This document shows, in pieces, positions 60,453 through 64,000 of a stretch of 64,000 nucleotides of DNA (position 1 is the first letter of the stretch; each line of letters opens with the position of its first letter). The notes beneath the pieces were generated by a model, which worked only from the letters and a program-made list of their open reading frames with translations, was not told where the DNA came from and searched no databases. The stretch comes from Aggregatimonas sangjinii. GTDB taxonomy: Bacteria > Bacteroidota > Bacteroidia > Flavobacteriales > Flavobacteriaceae. The DNA is taken from NCBI RefSeq assembly GCF_005943945.1, contig NZ_CP040710.1, positions 4,509,501 to 4,573,500 of the forward strand, written 5' to 3'. The position numbers and the translations under genes were made by a program.

Positions 60453-61607
60453 ATGGATGATAAAAAGTTAAAATTCAATAGTAAGACCATTCACGGAGGT
60501 CAGCAACCGGATGCTGCATACGGCGCGGTCATGCCTCCGATATATCAAACCTCTACCTACGCACAGTCGACTCCCGGGAGCCATAAAGGATATGAATACT
60601 CACGTTCGGCGAACCCCACTCGAACCGCTTTGGAAAAAAGTTTGGCAAGTATCGAAAACGGTACGTACGGCTTGGCTTTTGCAAGTGGTTTGGCCGCCAT
60701 TGATGCCATTATAAAATTATTGAACCCCGGCGATGAGGTGCTTTCCACCAACGACCTGTACGGCGGTAGCTATAGATTGTTCAGACAGGTTTTCGAAAAA
60801 TTTGGGATCAAGTTTACCTTTATCGGGATGCAGGATGCCGAAAAAATCGAGGGATACATAAGCGATAAAACGCGATTGATTTGGGTGGAGACCCCTACCA
60901 ATCCCATGATGAACATTATCGATATCGAAGCCGTTTCGGTAATTGCAAGGAAACACAAGATACTACTAGCGGTTGACAATACCTTTGCAACCCCTTACTT
61001 GCAAACACCCCTGGATTTGGGTGCCGATATCGTAATGCATTCGGCCACCAAATATTTAGGGGGCCATAGCGATGTTGTGGTGGGTGCCTTAGTTGTTAAA
61101 GACAAAGAATTGGCCACTAGGCTGTATTTTATTCAAAATGCCAGTGGTGCCGTTTGTGGGCCTATGGACAGTTTTTTGGTATTGCGGGGAATTAAGACAC
61201 TACATGTACGAATGCAACGCCATTGCGAAAACGGGAAGGCGATTGCCGAATATCTAGCACAACATCCAAAGATAGAAAAGGTGTATTGGCCCGGTTTCAA
61301 AGACCAAGCGAACCACGATATCGCCAAACATCAAATGAACGATTTTGGGGGAATGATTTCTTTCGTTCCCAAAGGGGGTAGTTATGAGGATGCCATCAAC
61401 ATTGCGGAAAAATTGCGCGTGTTTACCTTGGCCGAATCGCTCGGGGGAGTAGAGAGCTTGGTGGGCCACCCCGCTAGTATGACCCATGCAAGTATTCCGA
61501 AGGAGGAACGGGAAAAAAGCGGGGTTGTAGATGCATTGATCCGCTTAAGCGTGGGCATAGAAGACGAAGCCGACCTGATTGCCGATTTGGAACAGGCCCT
61601 TGTTTAG
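60453..61607 (+). CDS. Cystathionine gamma-synthase/lyase family PLP enzyme
   Basis: A 384-residue Cys/Met metabolism enzyme. The signature SATKYLGGHSDVVVGALVVK (about residues 194-213) holds the PLP-binding Lys; EYSRSANPTRTALEKSLASI, NTFATPYLQTPLDLGADIV and SLGGVESLVGHPASMTHAS complete the family pattern. Length is typical. It may make or split cystathionine (gamma-synthase, gamma-lyase or O-acetylhomoserine sulfhydrylase); the exact reaction cannot be fixed from sequence. It is separate from the larger PLP enzyme at 55.7 kb. Confidence 0.95.
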   Translation: MDDKKLKFNSKTIHGGQQPDAAYGAVMPPIYQTSTYAQSTPGSHKGYEYSRSANPTRTALEKSLASIENGTYGLAFASGLAAIDAIIKLLNPGDEVLSTNDLYGGSYRLFRQVFEKFGIKFTFIGMQDAEKIEGYISDKTRLIWVETPTNPMMNIIDIEAVSVIARKHKILLAVDNTFATPYLQTPLDLGADIVMHSATKYLGGHSDVVVGALVVKDKELATRLYFIQNASGAVCGPMDSFLVLRGIKTLHVRMQRHCENGKAIAEYLAQHPKIEKVYWPGFKDQANHDIAKHQMNDFGGMISFVPKGGSYEDAINIAEKLRVFTLAESLGGVESLVGHPASMTHASIPKEEREKSGVVDALIRLSVGIEDEADLIADLEQALV

Positions 61608-61678
61608 GCTCGATGTCGTATCAAAGAGATATTTTATCAAATTTTTAAATAAATAGCGGTCAAATTATAATAATAGCA

Positions 61679-61686
61679 TAATTTTG
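61679..61686 (+). promoter_or_regulatory. Predicted -7 promoter box of the glutamate dehydrogenase gene
   Basis: TAATTTTG matches TAnnTTTG exactly, 46 bp before the ATG. The -33 TTG at usual spacing is absent; the region is very AT-rich. Confidence 0.45.
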
Positions 61687-61729
61687 CCGCTATATCTCGA
61701 AATCAATAAAAATAATTAAGTCCGAATAG

Positions 61730-63076
<1,347 letters not shown>

Positions 63077-63111
63077 GTCTGTAGAAGCAGCGTACGAAGT
63101 ATAAATATTTA

Positions 63112-63151
63112 AAGTGTGAAGATTTCTTTTGAAATTCTTCGCACTTTTGTT
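63112..63151 (+). terminator. Rho-independent terminator of gdhA
   Basis: AAGTGTGAAGATTTC (63112-63126) pairs with GAAATTCTTCGCACTT (63131-63146), with a one-base bulge and one G-U, a TTTT loop and a following TTGTTTT. It lies 35 bp after the gdhA stop. Confidence 0.8.
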
Positions 63152-63309
63152 TTGTGGATAGTTTTACATCAAGGTCGAAAATCGAGGTGGTTACACCACA
63201 TTTTTGGGAGTCCAGACCGTGAAAGAATCGGTGCGGATTTGAATTAATCTCTCAAGTCATAGCCCTTCAACTTCGTGCTTTTAGTTTCTTACTTCGTACT
63301 TTTCCAAAC

Positions 63310-63317
63310 TATCTTTG
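63310..63317 (+). promoter_or_regulatory. Predicted -7 promoter box of recO
   Basis: TATCTTTG matches TAnnTTTG exactly and lies 19 bp before the recO ATG. No -33 TTG at the usual spacing. Confidence 0.45.
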
Positions 63318-63336
63318 CCAAAACCAAGTACATGCG

Positions 63337-64000
63337 ATGCAAGTAACCACAAAAGCCATTATCCTGTCTTCTTTGAAATATGGCGATACCAGCTTGATTG
63401 TGAAGGCTTTTACGGCATCCGATGGACTAAAAAGTTACCTGCTGAAAGGTATTTTGGCATCAAAAAAAGGGAAACTGAAGACAGCATTGTTTCAACCTCT
63501 CACCCAACTGGAACTTGTGGCAAATCACCGGAACAAAGGCACCTTGGAAAGTATTCGCGACGCAAAGCTGAGCCATCACTATCAAACCCTGCATACCGAT
63601 ATCGGTAAAAATGCCTTGACCATGTTTCTAGCCGAAATCCTGAGCAATAGCATTCATGAGGAAGAGCCCAATCACGAACTTTTTGATTTTTTAGAAGCCT
63701 CGTTGCAGTGGTTGGATGTACATGAAAAAGTATCGAACTTTCACATTTATTTTTTGTTACGGTTGACCAAATATTTGGGATTCTTTCCTGATACTAGCGC
63801 TATCGATGCTACCTGTTTTGATCTTCTCGAAGGCGAGTTTACCAACACCCCATCGCTCAATCCGATTCTTATCGACAAGAACTTAACCCTTTTCAAAACC
63901 TTTTTGGGCATAAATTTTGATGCATTGGAAACCGTAAGGATGAGTAAGACCGAACGGCACGACCTTTTAAAATCCCTTATTCTATATTTTGAATTACATT
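63337..64000 (+). CDS. recO: DNA repair protein RecO, partial (3' end outside window)
   Basis: From the ATG at 63337, 221 codons run open to the window edge; the full protein is usually about 240 residues, so only the tail is missing. The N-terminal OB-fold shows MQVTTKAIILSSLKYGDTSL and LKSYLLKGILASKKGKLKTA, followed by the helical domain (YQTLHTDIGKNALTMFLAEI), all typical of RecO of Bacteroidota. RecO acts with RecR to load RecA onto gapped DNA in the RecFOR pathway. The expected CxxC zinc-ribbon motifs are absent in the visible part, as in many Bacteroidota. The upstream -7 box supports the start. Confidence 0.92.
   Translation, partial: MQVTTKAIILSSLKYGDTSLIVKAFTASDGLKSYLLKGILASKKGKLKTALFQPLTQLELVANHRNKGTLESIRDAKLSHHYQTLHTDIGKNALTMFLAEILSNSIHEEEPNHELFDFLEASLQWLDVHEKVSNFHIYFLLRLTKYLGFFPDTSAIDATCFDLLEGEFTNTPSLNPILIDKNLTLFKTFLGINFDALETVRMSKTERHDLLKSLILYFELH

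Overview
The window looks like chromosomal DNA of a marine or aerobic member of the Flavobacteriia (Bacteroidota). Evidence: a Bat-type aerotolerance locus, a secreted protein with a type IX secretion C-terminal sorting domain, many short lipoproteins with Bacteroidota-style signal peptides, acyl-ACP desaturase, alpha-2-macroglobulin and PBP1C genes, several exact TAnnTTTG boxes (the Bacteroidota -7 element) upstream of genes, and weak or absent Shine-Dalgarno sequences. No rRNA, tRNA or CRISPR array was seen. The genus cannot be fixed from the sequence alone.

Layout. 1-2.6 kb: left-pointing MoxR ATPase, DUF58 protein and the start of a BatD-like membrane protein. 2.9-5.8 kb: aldo/keto reductase, short-chain dehydrogenase and an orphan AlbA_2/Schlafen-type protein. 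5.8-12.1 kb (minus): AGCS sodium:amino-acid symporter, a 7-TM protein, an amylosucrase-fructokinase operon for sucrose use, and a lipoprotein. 12.3-16 kb: a 1225-residue secreted VPS10/sortilin-like repeat protein. 16.2-19.6 kb: metallophosphatase, acyl-ACP desaturase, then a helix-hairpin-helix membrane protein plus double-OmpA pair. 19.6-21.15 kb is almost gene-free and holds several Rho-independent terminator-like hairpins, repeat-like hairpins and one 49-residue ORF. 21.2-24.9 kb (minus): ALDH7-type dehydrogenase, SnoaL-like protein, DUF1304 protein, 3-hydroxyanthranilate dioxygenase, CAP-domain lipoprotein. 25.3-35.2 kb: alpha-2-macroglobulin and PBP1C, separated by four small genes. 35.3-38.6 kb: glycerol kinase and glycerol-3-phosphate dehydrogenase. 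38.7-48.9 kb: lipoprotein, DUF421, a divergent AraC/PhyH pair, a membrane-protein gene apparently split by an in-frame stop, SulP transporter, cytochrome c, alpha/beta hydrolase and bestrophin. 49-52 kb: UBP zinc finger with cNMP/thioredoxin-reductase-like fusion, and nitronate monooxygenase. 52.2-55.6 kb: an AT-rich restriction-modification module. 55.7-64 kb: two Cys/Met-type PLP enzymes, EamA transporter, ArsC-like protein, DinB protein, DUF3298-type lipoprotein, glutamate dehydrogenase and the start of recO.

The most unusual item is the restriction-modification module. The cytosine-5 methyltransferase starts with what looks like the N-terminal Arm DNA-binding domain of Bacteroidota tyrosine recombinases, carries a large helical insert between catalytic motifs VI and VIII, and is translationally coupled to an MvaI/BcnI-type endonuclease. 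Directly upstream, overlapping the predicted -7 box, lie four GTCCGT-type direct repeats on a 6-bp grid. This suggests an autoregulatory methyltransferase that borrowed an integrase arm-binding domain. Other points worth checking are the intergenic hairpin cluster at 20-21 kb, the in-frame stop at 43021, and CAATATTG boxes between the AraC and PhyH genes.
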